Assembly: GCF_002078875.1 (NCBI RefSeq)
Contig: NC_034410.1
Location: forward strand, 80,170,664 to 80,234,663
Direction of reading: 5' to 3'
DNA length: 64,000 bases
DNA from: Numida meleagris
Lineage: Eukaryota > Chordata > Aves > Galliformes > Numididae
Shown: piece by piece, positions 12,114-24,342 of the stretch
Numbering within the stretch: position 1 is the first letter of the stretch
Layout: every line of letters starts with the position of its first letter
The notes under the pieces: model-generated
Seen by the model: only the letters and a program-made list of their open reading frames with translations
Told to the model about the DNA's origin: nothing
The model's database searches: none
Translations under genes and position numbers: made by a program

Positions 12114-15100
12114 TTCTGCATGAAGAATGACTCTTTGGGAGTTACTTTTAGTCAGGTTCTTTGGTTGAGTTTATGCCACAGATTTACAGATATCAAGAGG
12201 ATATGGTGAAAGGTACATTTCCATACTGCAAATGCTAGATTTATAACTACAATTGTATCCTGCATATTATGCTGTAGATGCCTCTGTGAGGTTATCACTT
12301 TTACTTCTGTCTGTTAGTAGTACAGTTTCTGAGTCTTTTGGACAACAGGCTAACTCATGAGCAATACAGAATTTCAGATGAATCATGCAAAATTCGTGAG
12401 AACAAGGTAATTGGTAATTGGTGATATGTTCAGTTTCATTTCTGCTACCACGAACTAATCAGAATACTAATAAGAATGTGTAAGGCCATCTATGTGAGAC
12501 ATCCTAACACGTATGTTTTCATGGCAAATATCTGCCTTTGAATTTAATCATTGGTAGATAAGATGACTTAAAATGTGTTGCCTCTTTCAACCATCCCTGA
12601 ATAGTCCTGTTCCACTGCTTAGAGATATTGCCTAGCCACTATGTCCATATCCTTAACCGCCATACATGTGTTTCTAGGGAGAAGATCCTAAACACTGGCC
12701 ACTGAGTAAAAGAGGGAAGCTGCCTTGGAACAGATACTTTCTCAGGAAAAATTTGTAGACTAAATGTATACACATACTTAGCCAACTCAGTCAGTCACAT
12801 ATTATCATTAAGACCTTGCTTCAAAGTGGTTTTGTAATAAGACAACATTTTTGTGATGCCTCCTTTTCTTAAGAGTTGCTCAGAACAACTCCTGGATGAA
12901 CTAATTTAGGGAAAAAAATCTTTCAGAATTTATTTAAAATTATTTTTTTTCTTTGCTACATATCATCTTTTAGAAATGATTTGTATTAAATATTTTGAAT
13001 AATTTGTTGTGCTCTATAGTCTAAAACTGGAGTTTCTGAGCATACTACTGTGGCAAACAGCAAAAGAAGCAATCTTTCTCATAGATTGTAACCCAGTTTG
13101 AATTCACAATGTAAACCAGCATGTAGATAATAAATATGAATAGGAGTCTGGGATTTTAAGATAAAGTCTGCGGCCCTCTATTGTCACAATATAGAGGATT
13201 TCCTGACCATTCAGATGGGTCTAGAGTCCAGTCATTCTTTTGTCTATGCATACATAAAACCAAGTGAAAAGATGCTAGACAGAATTCAATAGGCAAATAT
13301 TAGGTATATATTGTATTACCTTATTGCTCCTGCATAATTCTGTCATCACAATAAACTCTCACAGACATCATTATCTTTGACTCATAGAAATTCAAGCAAA
13401 AAAACCTGGATTTTTGCCTATGCTTGGTTTTATTAATCCCCTTTTTAAATGTGATACAACTTAGTCAAATTTTGAATTATTTACATCAAACTTTCAAAAT
13501 TGATATAAATGATATAGTGATGGAAAAATTAGTCATAATTCCTTCATTTAGAAGCCACATAAATACAACAATGCCTATTGAGAATTATAATGTAGTGTCT
13601 GCATCTCTGTTTTCTATGATCTATTTAAAAAAAAGTAACCTACATTTTTACTGCATTTCGCAATTTAATAAGAAATTAATATTCAATATTGAAAAAGTAG
13701 AATTTCTACCTGCTGATTTGAGAATGTTATCCCACAGGAAGTATTGTTGACAAAAATTTGTTGTGATCACAGACAAGCAAATCCAAAACACTGAGATTAA
13801 GATGAGAACTCTTCATTAGGCACATGCTGTCCTGGATAGTGCTTATGACACTAGACCCAAATCCTTCAGAAATTTAACACTGGAAAAAATTATCTTTGAA
13901 AGAGGAACAATTACTTTTCTCCAGTTTTCTTTGGGAGTTAATTAATTCTTGACTTGTTTCAGAATTGAGATTGTTCTCTATTTGGAAACTCTTGATCCTT
14001 AGATGAAGCTACTACTTTACCATCACAGGTGTTACAGGTGATATCTACCCTGCAGTGAGTAATCAGTTGAGAAAAGCATCCAAAGAGCTTTGCATATAAA
14101 GCAGAAGCTATCAATATTGGCAGAAGCTTTCAAAAATAAAAAAGCTAAAAAAGCCATATTTATTTGAAACAGACAGAAATACCTCGTAGCTAAGATCATC
14201 TGCTAAAATGTTTTGCGCCTTCCTGAATTACATTTCTTTTAATGTCATGGCACTTATTTTAGTGAGAATTGTCCTTGTATTTAATAGTAGTAAGGAACAA
14301 ATATCTATGTTATAAATGACTTGTTAAATATCTTTACATATACAGTGATCAGTGTGACTAAGGGATGCCTTAGAGGCATCCTTTAAAATCTAAGATCTGC
14401 AAAGCTTTCGGGTTGTGAGGTCACAGAATTGTGAACCGTGGGGCCAATTTTGTTGTTTCATTCATCTTGAAGAGGCCCGTCACTGACATTCTTACTTTCT
14501 TCACTCTGCAGCACAAGTCTGGGGACAGTCTTCAGATTATATGTGATATTTTTGATTATGTACAATGGTCAGTAATTGCTCTATATTTTCCACTACTCAA
14601 AAGTTTTGCTATTTGTCTTTCATCAGCTTTTGATTGTGCCTGCCCCCTCTCCCTCCCATTCTAAATTCCTTTTGAGTTTGTTTGTTTTTTTTTTCAGAAA
14701 AAAAATGAATGAAAAGCTAATGCAAAGATAATTGCTTTGAAATCTAGGTCTCTAGTTGTTGAATTCGATTTGAAACTTTCAAAACCAGCAACAGTCTCAG
14801 TGCATTTTGTAGCATGTTTATTGTTGATGTTGGTATTTTTAATATAAAATCTTCAACTTCATTCTTTATATTTTCACAATTAACATTCTAATTAAATGAG
14901 TATTTCTTCATTTTGGGCATATGTAATCTTATTAAAAGTGTGATTCAGTATTAAACTGAATTTATTTGCAAGGATCATTATTCCTAAATACTTCCATCCT
15001 TCATATAAAAAGCATTTACTTAACCTTGCATTAAAATATTTATGAATATTAAACGAAATATATGCAACATATTGATCTTAATAATGCTTTTAAACAATAA

Positions 15101-15162
15101 CACAAAGTTACTTACAGATTAAACTAAAATATGTATTATATGTATATGTATTATTTCATGTA
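12114..15162. other. AT-rich non-coding stretch
   Basis: No gene recognised. The longest frame (13424-13750 plus, 108 codons) has low-complexity, AT-driven composition and no detectable domain, so I treat it as chance. The 14431-14664 frame is likewise unsupported. No repeat family was recognised, although 13140-13200 has a short GC-richer patch. Confidence 0.55.
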
Positions 15163-15522
15163 ATCATAGAGTCATAGAATGGCTTAGGTTGGAACAAACC
15201 TTAAAGATCATAGAGCTCCAATCTCCCCGCTGTGGGCAGGGCTGCCACCTCCTAGATCAGGCTGCCCAGGGCCCATCTAACCTGGCCTTGAGCGCCTTCA
15301 GGAATGGGGCATTATCCACAGATTCTCTTGGCAACCTGTTCCAGTGCCTCACCACGCTCTGCTTGATGTCATCTGCAAACTTGTTGAAGATGCACTCGAT
15401 CTCATCATCTACGTCATTGATAAAGATGTTAAAGAGTATTTGTTCCTAAATAGATCCCTGGGGGACACTGCTTATCAACACTTTCCACCTGGACATAGAG
15501 CCGTTGACGACGACTCATTTCC
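15163..15522 (-). mobile_element. CR1 LINE, minus strand, internally deleted
   Basis: The plus strand opens with the CR1 tail (AATCATAGAGTCATAGAATG) and reverse 3' UTR, then the end of ORF2 up to about 15363. It jumps directly to the reverse-transcriptase catalytic region, where the minus strand reads KFADD (15364-15400), then on toward the conserved QG-type block and a GLLNG-like upstream region until about 15522. In intact CR1 these two parts are several hundred bases apart (compare 45118-46024, where FADN and the 3' end are about 0.8 kb apart), so about half a kilobase has been lost. The deletion could have arisen during target-primed reverse transcription or later. Confidence 0.88.
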
Positions 15523-16844
15523 TCTCTTGATTACGAATTTCTGAAATTGTGAAAATTACAACAATTTTCAAGGTTTCCGTTATAGTGAAAGATTAATGTT
15601 CTGGAAGCATAAATTAGGCATGTGTTAAAAAAATAAATAAATCATGCTCATATGTCTGTAATAACTTATGATTTTAAGGAGATACAACAGTAATACCAGA
15701 CTGCAGTACTATCGAAGACTTTTCCAGCAGGAATTTCAATATGGCAAAAAGCATTTTAACAGCTTCTCTTGAATGATTCCTTTCCCCCTTCCCCTTCTAT
15801 CATCAGGAGAAAATCTGATTCCCCGCCAACATGCACCTTGAATTGGTAGTGTGAGAATGGTCTGGAGGAGGTTTATGCCACCTACCCTCTGCACTGAAGT
15901 AATCCTTCGTGATATAGGCTCACTGAAAAATCTCATTAAAAGATTTTAGACTTTATGGGGATTGAATAAGACCAGGCAGCAGGAATAGGAGCATCTTAGT
16001 TTAGGGATGGAATTCTTAGCTGGGATGGAATTCTTGGCAGATGACACCAAGTTGAGCGAAACAAGAGCTTGCTAGTTCCTTATAGCCTCTGCTTCCCATT
16101 CCTGCTGCAATGCCACTCTGTGCTCTGACCCAGCTCCCTGTCTGACTAAGCAGCCATTTGCGCCCTGTCAGCATTCCTGTACTTTCCACTACATTGCATG
16201 AGGGACACCCCTCATTCCTAGTGCCTTATGGTCCCCTCTCTACAGTTAGTAATATAGCAATAAAATAATCCAGCCTTCTCAAATATGTCACTCTTTTTCT
16301 ATTCACTGTTGCTAATCCCAAAGTAAGACTGAGCATGCCCGTTGTTGATGTTTTTACATCAACATACAAGCACCGTTTTCCCCAAAGTGGCGCTTACCCA
16401 TCTGCACCTTTTCAGTGGCATGATTTAATCTAGGTAAATGTTGACAGGATTGCTGTTGTTTCTACAATGTTAGTGTTGTATTTACCATGTTCATATGTTG
16501 ACAAGGAGAGAAAGGTTTATCCTGTTGAAACTGGAGCATACATGCTTAAAATCCAGCAGACATCCCACATTTTTCTAAGCATGTGTAGCAGTAGCACTGA
16601 ATCACTTCTGAAAACACTAGGTCTCTACAGCAGCAATAGATATTGACAAAGAGCATAGAATTAACTGCAAGCCTTCCACTTTCTCTTATACTTGCGTTCT
16701 CAGCTTGAGTTAGGGTATACTCTTTCTGATATTACTTATCATATAATACCTTCACATTTTCTAAATATGTAAGAGATTGGATTGCAAGAAATATCTGTGT
16801 CTTAAACCTCAGCAGGATAGAACCAGCAGTTTCCCTTCACCTTC
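15523..16844. other. Non-coding stretch with a possible tiny CR1 relic
   Basis: No gene seen. At 16031-16058 the sequence GCAGATGACACCAAGTTGAG matches the CR1 reverse-transcriptase core (ADDTKLS in plus frame) but extends little beyond that. It may be a small relic or a chance match. A 14-base direct repeat GGGATGGAATTCTT occurs at about 16004 and 16022. Confidence 0.5.
16031..16058 (+). mobile_element. Possible CR1 reverse-transcriptase core relic
   Basis: Twenty-eight bases translate to a LADDTKLS-like peptide, the catalytic motif of CR1 reverse transcriptase (usually FADDTK), and resemble 45181-45208 in this window. The flanks do not obviously align with CR1, so this could be a heavily eroded fragment or coincidence. 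Confidence 0.3.
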
Positions 16845-17290
16845 CAGTGTCCAGCAGAGGGCAACAAAGATGTTTAGGGGCGTGGAGCATCTCTCTTCTG
16901 AGGAAAGGCTGAGAGATCTGAGTCTGTTTGGCTTGGGGAAAAGAAGACTGAGAGGGGACCTTATTAATGCTTATAAATATCTAATGAGTGAGAGCCAACT
17001 GGATAGGCCGGGCTCTTTCAGTGATGCCCAGTGACAGAAGGGGGAACAGGAACAACCTAGAACAAAGGAAGTTTTGTACAAACATGAGGAAAAACATTTT
17101 TACTGGGGTGATGGGGCACTGGAACAGGCTGCCCAGAGAGGCTGTGGAGTCTCCTCTGGAGATATGCAAAACCTATGTGGACACTTTCCTGTGTAACCTG
17201 CTCTAAGGAATCTGCTTTGTCAGAGAGGTTGTTCTGGATGATCTCTAGAAGTCCCTTCCAACCCCTAGGATTTTGTGATTCTATGATTCA
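16845..17290 (+). mobile_element. CR1 LINE 3' fragment (ATTCTGTG/ATTCTATG-tail type)
   Basis: A sense-orientation CR1 3' end of about 445 bp. It starts in the block [20 protein letters not shown] in plus frame, continues through [13 protein letters not shown], then shifts frame and shows [11 protein letters not shown] before the stop and 3' UTR (TGATCTCTAGAAGTCCCTTC) and a degenerate tail at 17270-17290. The frame break near 16980-17030 and scattered stops show that it is inactive. The wording differs from the copies at 11338-12113, which indicates a different CR1 subfamily, the same one as 9376-9490. Confidence 0.92.
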
Positions 17291-20200
17291 GAATTAGAAT
17301 GACAGATATAGAACTCTTTGTTGACATGTATTCCTTGAAAGTTCAGCGGTTCCTTGAAGGATTAGAAAATCTGTCTTCTTTGGGGTCCCTCTGGGATGCT
17401 ACATTTTTATTTGCTCCTTGGGATCACTATGTATTCATTTCCTTCCTGTTTTCCTTCTTTTGCCATAAGAGTTTCTGAAAATATGCTGTTCTCAGCATGT
17501 CTTAGTAATATTGCTCACTCTAATGTAATTCCATGTTCTCATCCTTCAACATATTGCGTATACCTTCTCCAAAGGGAGCTGACATTAGATAGACACTGCT
17601 TTAAGAGAGATGAGGGAAGCAAGCTTACTTATATCTTCTTGTACACAGCTGCTAACATGTCATGTGTGCTTCTCTGTGGGCTTAATTGCTCCTTCCATTT
17701 GGCCCTGAAAAAGTAGTTGGCCAGCTCACTGGATTTAATGACATCTGTGATTGCCTGTAAGTAAAGAATCCGTTGGTGGAAGTCATTAGCACTAGTAGTG
17801 TGACAAGCTATCATCCCCCATGTAGGTGTCAGTGTTTCTTATAGCAATACAGAATGGCTGTGTTCTGAACCCACCATACTGTCTTGCTCAGTAGGACCAG
17901 ATTTCACAGCAAGTACCTTGAAATTATCTAGCAGTCTGAATTTATTTAAATTCCTCCCTTTATCCTCATTCTCCCTTCATATTTTAATTTGTAGTTGGAA
18001 ATATTACTGTTAATTAAGCATTAGCAAATTTTATTTTTAGCTGAGGTGTTCTGATACAATGCTTGATTTTGCAACTTTGCTGTGTTTGGTAGTCAATAGT
18101 ATGGGCTACAGAAAATGTAATACTATTCATGACCTAGCATAAAATTTCCCTCCTCATGGCACTGACAAAATAAAGGAGCTCATAGCTAACAAAATTTTAC
18201 CTTGCACTTCATGAGGCCTCAGCAGTTGTGTTGTTTTAAATGTGGACAGAAGAGTCCAGATCCCTCTACACCTTGGCTGCAGCCTCATCACTGGCTCTGA
18301 CTTTACCCTTGTACTTTGGCTGAGTGAAACAGTGAGAAGCATACGTAGTGCTCAATTCTACCTCTCTGGTGAAAAGCTGAAGATAGCAGGAGGGATATCC
18401 CAGCAGGACAAAATGACAATGCAAAAATCAGCTTCCTGGTTACAGAGAAATGAAATACGTTACTGTGATTTTAGGACTCAAACCTTTCAGCTAAGGAGTT
18501 CTAATACCTAGTGAGTATATGTAGGATAGCTAAACTTTATGCAGGATCAGGGAAGAATTAGATCATGTTTTCAGCTATATCCTTTAAAACTAAGTTTGCA
18601 CGCTTAATTATTGCAATGGAAAAAAAATTGCAGCAGAAGGATGTAGTGATTCCACTAAATACTAGAATGTGTAGTCCTCCTCCTTTGCATTGTCATTTAT
18701 TCCTCAGCTGCCACCTTAATGCTATGAGTGCATAACAAAAGAAAGCCCTAGTTAAGAGCTTATATCTGGACTAAGTATGCAAAGTTACATTTACGTTTGC
18801 TTATAGCTTATATTAAATAAATTATTTAGTTGGTGATTTTGTTTGCTGCACAAAGCACTGTATATAAACTGATAGTGATTAATTAGGCATAAATAGTAGA
18901 AGGTAAAAGATTTTGGAGGAAATTGTTTGTAGTCACTATAAAAAGCTTTGGGAAAGTTCCCAGAAATAAAATGGGTGTCACAGCTATCCTTTTTTTTTTA
19001 ATCTTTAAACTAGTTCAACCTCATTAGTATCACACAATATTTTATTTCTTGAAATTCTCCTCTTGTAGTCATTAGTTTAAACAGAATTCTGCAGACATTT
19101 ACAAACATTTTATTTAAGCTAGCTTTACTTTTGTCTTTCTCATGACTTTTGTACTTGCTGGCATAACTAGAAGATACAGAATACTGGAACATTTCCTCTG
19201 ACTGAATTTCTGGCAATGAGTGTAATCCTGCTTAGACTCTAGTAGATATCACAATCCTTGCTTATATGGAAAGTTTTGTTTCTGGCTACTCAATATACTT
19301 GCTCTTTTGCAGTTTTTAAATGATAGTGTTTCTTGTGTTTTGCTAGATGTGTGTGGCTCTGATTGGGCAGTATATTTACCAGTAATAGCACTTTTATTGT
19401 TCCATGAAGCAATTACAATTGAAGTTCTTTGAAAAGAAACACTCCTTTTATTTTTCTGAAACCCTCATATAGTCTGACAGTTTCCATGCTGTTGATTCTG
19501 AAAAGCAGGAACAATAGCAGTGCATGCTTCATAATTTTTAGCTGAAATGAAATCATCATCGCTGAGAAAAGTAATGGAATTCACTCCTTTCATGGTCATT
19601 TGTGAGTACTCGCAGCTTCCTTTTGAGGATAAAATGCTTCCTTTGAATATTAATACCCAGCTGATTTCTGCTGCGCGGTTTCAGATTCTGGTCCCTGAAG
19701 TAATTTGCTAAGCCAGCTACGAAAACCCTGTAAAAGTTATCTTTCTGGTATTATAAGTAAGCTTGAGAAAGTAAAAACTTTTTCCACTTCCTAATCCCAA
19801 CTCCTCATCATACTTCAAAAATTTAGATAAAATAATATACTTATCTCCTTGGTCATGAGGAACTTTTTCAGCTCCTGACCTTTCTGCTTCTCACCAAACG
19901 CAGCACTGATGCTCCTCACAGTATTCTCCGACAGAAACAAACTGTGTCAGTGAATTAACATACCCATATACAAGCTCCACAATGATTCTACATGTTAAAC
20001 TTAATGAAGATTTAGTAAATACTGCAGAGATCACTTGGAGGAGTATTGTTCTAAGCAGCAAACAGCACTTGACTTGCTTTCAGGCAAAAAAGTAGAACTT
20101 TTTCTTTTCCCGTCACAGCTGCAAGCTTGCTGTGGCAACCCTAATCATCTCCATGCATTAATGTTGCATTATGAGAGCTATCCCAAGAGTCTGTCTACTG

Positions 20201-23029
20201 CTCAGGCAGTTTATCTTCAAAGTCAGAAGTCACTGTCTGCACTATGTCTTGCTGCTGTTTGTAGTACAGATACGCAGTAGTACTACCACTCTTATATCTT
20301 TTGGAAGAGTATGTTGGTCCATATGGTTGGCTTTTTTCATATTGTTTCTTGTAACATACATATTTTTGAGTCTCTTGATCCTTAATCCTCTCAAGTTTTA
20401 CTGACCCACCACTCACATTAAGGGTTATATGGGAGTATCTACTGCTGACCCAGTACAGCCTTTCTTCTCTGTTGTGACAGCTCTAGGTATGGGCTTATCG
20501 GCTATTATTATTCTCCTGAATATTGTATGTTTGTGTTTACATTTTGATATTTTTCTTATATTTCCTAGTAGGAATGAATCTTTTAATTAAAGAGAAATAA
20601 TTATCCTCCCTGTCTCAAGTACACAGCTTTCAGGAGGCTGCTTTTTCTGAGAAGAATTGGACTACAGAGAAGTCATCTTATCTCAGATGGCTCCATTATT
20701 CAAGACTGCCATCACTATAGTGAGCAATTTTTTTCCTCCACATGGAAAGCATGACAGTGCTCAGGTTGGAGAATGGATCCTCTTCATCTCCTACCTGTCT
20801 CTTACGTCTTTTGAGGCAGGAGACTTTACTCCAAAGGCTCTGGGGAAGATTTAAGAAATCATTGTTATTGTCCTATCTTCTGCATAACCTCTTTCTTCCT
20901 CCTTTCTCTGTTCCTATTGAATTTCAGACAGAATTCCTGCACCAGAGTTGGGGGGAAGACAGATACAAGCAGTTCTTGTCTGTTCTTTCCTCAAGGTCCT
21001 CATTCCTCCTGTCCTGGCTGCCATTCAAGGATCAGCACAACCCTGCCTAAAGAGCAGTTGAATATCATAACAGACGAATTTGAGATTTATTAGTCTTTTG
21101 CTTTTCTTCTAGTCACATTCTCCTATATCTGATTCCTTACAATATCTGTTCTTCTGTATTCAAAATACATATTTTTTCCTGTTGATTTATCATAATGAGT
21201 TAATTCCCATGCAGAAAAATTATCAAGCCGGTGAAATTCTTTCTCCATTAGAGACAGTGGGAAGTTTGGCATGGATACCAGCACGCCCAACAAATAGTAC
21301 TAAGAAGCAAGTTAAAAGAAAGGAAGTTAATGTTTAAAAAGAATTGGAGAGAATCTGAGTTTATGTGAAGCTACTGGAAAGAAAGCACTGAATGTTTCCA
21401 AGAGTGCAGTTCTTTTGTTACTAAGGTTTTGGATCCCATTTTAAAATACACAAGCTTTCTTGCAGGTGGCCATCCTTTTCTTTTTACTTTGTTTTTATCT
21501 CAAAATATTGCAAACACTTTTTCAAGGGTTTTTTTTGTTCAGTTTTTATTAACAATTTTTGTTTATTTCTGATTCTCAGAGTCCTGCTTATAAATCTAGA
21601 GTGCTAAGAATTTAAGATGAAAATTCTAATCATTATATTAAGAAGAGATTCTCTTTAACATCTTTATCCTATGTGTTTTAACTTTCATGTGGTTATCATT
21701 GCCAGCAAAGTATGAAAAGAGTAATATAATTTATATTGAGGGATAGACAAGCATGTACATATAAAAACAACTTCTTAATTTATCCATATCAAGAAATTTT
21801 GTCTTCTCTTGATATGATATTTGAATCTGAGTATAAGGTCAAATTTGTTCAAACTGCTTATCTTGCAGAATACCTAGCATTTTTGTATGAACTCATTTGT
21901 AAGAAAATATTGGTGAAATGCTATAGTTTGTTGATTCATAAAATATTTGGTTTTGGATGTAGAGCCCTTTAGATATGACATAAATAATATTTTGTGGCTG
22001 TAGTATCAAGAACTTGTCTTGATCTTGCTTTATATTTGTAGCATTCTTAACTTCTAATGTGTTATTTATCAATATAGATGCATTTATTCCTGTGGTCCTT
22101 TTTTCATGTGAGGATCATAGTGATGTAATTCCACTGTGGTTAATTCTGAGTCTCATCTCTTTAAAGCTGGAATCAGGCTCACTTTTTGATCGCAAGCAAC
22201 CTTTCTGAATGATTTATCACCAAAACTCTTTTTCCTTGTGTGGCATTTCTACCTTTTCTTTGGCATGAACTAATTCGTGCATTACATGGTTGTCTGTTCT
22301 TAAATATTATTAATAGCTGTTTATCAACTGCTAAAAGCTGCATGCTGAGCTATAAATACAATCCTGACATATTATTACTGCTGTAAAGAAGTAAGCAACT
22401 GGAAGTCATAAGCTAAATGCTTATGGAGGATAATAACTGTTCACTGATTTACTGTATATTACTTCAGAAAGCTCCATGTATCTTTATTCATTTGAAGATA
22501 AACACCACATTCCGAGAAAAACTAAGATTTGGAAGATACAAATGAACTCTCTTTCTGGAAAGTTATTTCCAGCTGCTACTTTGTATTATTTCCTAGCAAA
22601 TAGCTTTATGGAACATAGGGCTAGTTTATCCTTGGATGCTGAATGATTCATGGGTAAAAAATATCTTTATTTTTTGGTCAGCAAAATGAAGGTGTCACTT
22701 CAGAGAAGTGTGATTTACTGTAAGCAAAAGAGTAAAGCAATATAGTATTGAAAAAGAACTAAAACTCCTTTTCTCTTTCCCTTTCTTGCTGATAAAAGCT
22801 ACAAACTGGACATGCAGAGGTAGGGTGAGGAAGGATCCAGCAGTGTTAATTACTCTATTGCATCTTACCTGTCAAATGGAGGAAAGATATGCTCTTCTCA
22901 GACCTACTAGACCCTTGGACATCTCACATGGAGGAAGCACTTTTCTGTTTTTTTCCCTTGGGCTTTCTACCAGAAAAGTCTAACCAATAGTTATCTTAAT
23001 ATTTATTTATGAAATAGATATCTATTCTA
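17291..23029. other. AT-rich non-coding stretch
   Basis: No gene recognised in 5.7 kb. Open frames up to 106 codons (17396-17716 plus) lack motifs. The region 20000-21060 is somewhat less AT-rich and carries several overlapping frames of 65-102 codons on the plus strand, but none has a recognisable domain or clear splice context. No transposon was recognised. Confidence 0.55.
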
Positions 23030-24342
23030 CGAGGGCTGCTCTGAAAGTAATGCCTCCTATTTTATTATGTTGTCACAATGTCAGAGGCAGATGTTGGCAG
23101 TAGAGTCTGAACCTTTCCAAGAAAACTCTATTAAATTTTATTGCCATGTGACAGATGGCAGCAGAGAGGCAGCCTCACAAGACGGTATCTGACATGGAAG
23201 TGCATATGAAGAAAAGACATCTCACTGAATTCCTCCAGGCAGAAAAACTTGCTCCCATTGACATTCATTGATGTTTGCTGAATGCTTATGGATATCAAAC
23301 AGTGGATGTGAGCACAGTGAGGTGGTGGGTGGTGCTTTTCCGCAATGGTGACAGCAGTGTGAAAGACATATAATGTTCAAGATACCCATACACAGCTGTC
23401 ACACAACAAAATGATGAGTGTCTTAATCAACTCTTCCATGCAGATTGGTGGATTATGACCAGAGGACTGTGTACAGAGCTGAATGTTGGCTTCTATACAT
23501 TGGAAATGATAGTGGCAATGTTGGAACATTGTAAAGTTTGCATCCAGTGGGTGCCATGAATGCTCACACAGGAATGGAAAAAAAAAAAAAAAACACATGC
23601 AAATTTGTCAGGATCTATTGAACCAATATGAGCTTGAAGGTGACAGTTTCCTGGATGGTGCGATTACTGCTGAGATATGTTGTTACCACTACTAACCAGA
23701 ATCAAAATTGCACTCTATGGAGTGGCAACGTGTGAATTCCCCACTGAGGAAAAATTTCAAGACAGAACCCTTGGTGGGTGAAGTGATGTGTGCTGTCATT
23801 TGGGATAAGAAAGAGGTGATCCTTCTGGGTTTCCTGGAACCCAGACAAACCATCATCTCTGACTGTTATGTCACCACATTGACTACACTGAAGGCTTGAA
23901 CTTTCAGAGTCAGGCCAGAGGATAAAACAATCTTTCTCTTGCAACACGATAAGACCAGACTCTATACAAGTTTGAAGAATGTGGAGCACATTGCCAGTCT
24001 TGTATGGACTGTCGTACAATACCTACTGCTTTTGGTGCCTTCTGATTTTCATCTATTTTGGCCAGTGAAAGATGTTGCATGGGCAACATTTTCTTAGCAA
24101 CGATGCTGCCCTAGCAGCTGTGAAACAGTGGATCATCTCCGCTGATGCAGATTTTTATGAGCATGGCATTCAGGCTCTTGTTCATTGTTCGCAGAAATGC
24201 ATAGATATTGGTAGTGACTACGTTGAAAAATCATGTTTTGTAGCTGAGAATTTTCACTGTCTAATGGTGTTATTGTGCTCTTTGTATCTGTTGCAGTTTC
24301 TGTGGACATAAATAGGAAGCATTAATTTCTCAGCAACCTATG
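23030..24342 (+). mobile_element. Mariner (Tc1/mariner) DNA transposon, near full length, inactive
   Basis: The left terminal inverted repeat begins CGAGGGCTGCTCTGAAAGTA after a TA at 23028-23029. The right end (complement CATAGGTTGCTGAGAAATTA) is followed by TA at 24343-24344, giving the TA target duplication typical of mariner. The 1,313-bp length is normal for a full element. The terminal sequence is that of the avian Galluhop-type mariner. The transposase inside is broken (separate entry) and the right repeat has diverged from the left, so this copy is an old fossil. An A(16) run at 23578-23593 lies inside it. Confidence 0.93.
23194..24311 (+). pseudogene. Broken mariner transposase
   Basis: Mariner transposase binds the terminal repeats and cuts and pastes the element using a DD34D catalytic triad. 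From the ATG at 23194 the helix-turn-helix domain is readable (RRHLTEF-like, then STVRWWV and FRNGDSSVKD), but an in-frame TGA falls at 23269-23271. The segment expected to hold the first catalytic Asp (TGDE in the family) reads ITAE near 23655-23666, so that residue appears lost. The second (QHD, about 23945) and third (PSDF, about 24040) are visible, but the spacing is about 31 rather than 34. After about 24080 the frame shifts (GQHFLSND, then AAVKQW and DYVEK near 24217-24231). This transposase cannot be functional. Confidence 0.88.

Noticed and set aside
23578..23593. A(16) run as a retrocopy poly(A) tail
   Set aside because: It sits inside the mariner transposase region with mariner sequence continuing on both sides, so it is a slipped homopolymer in the fossil.
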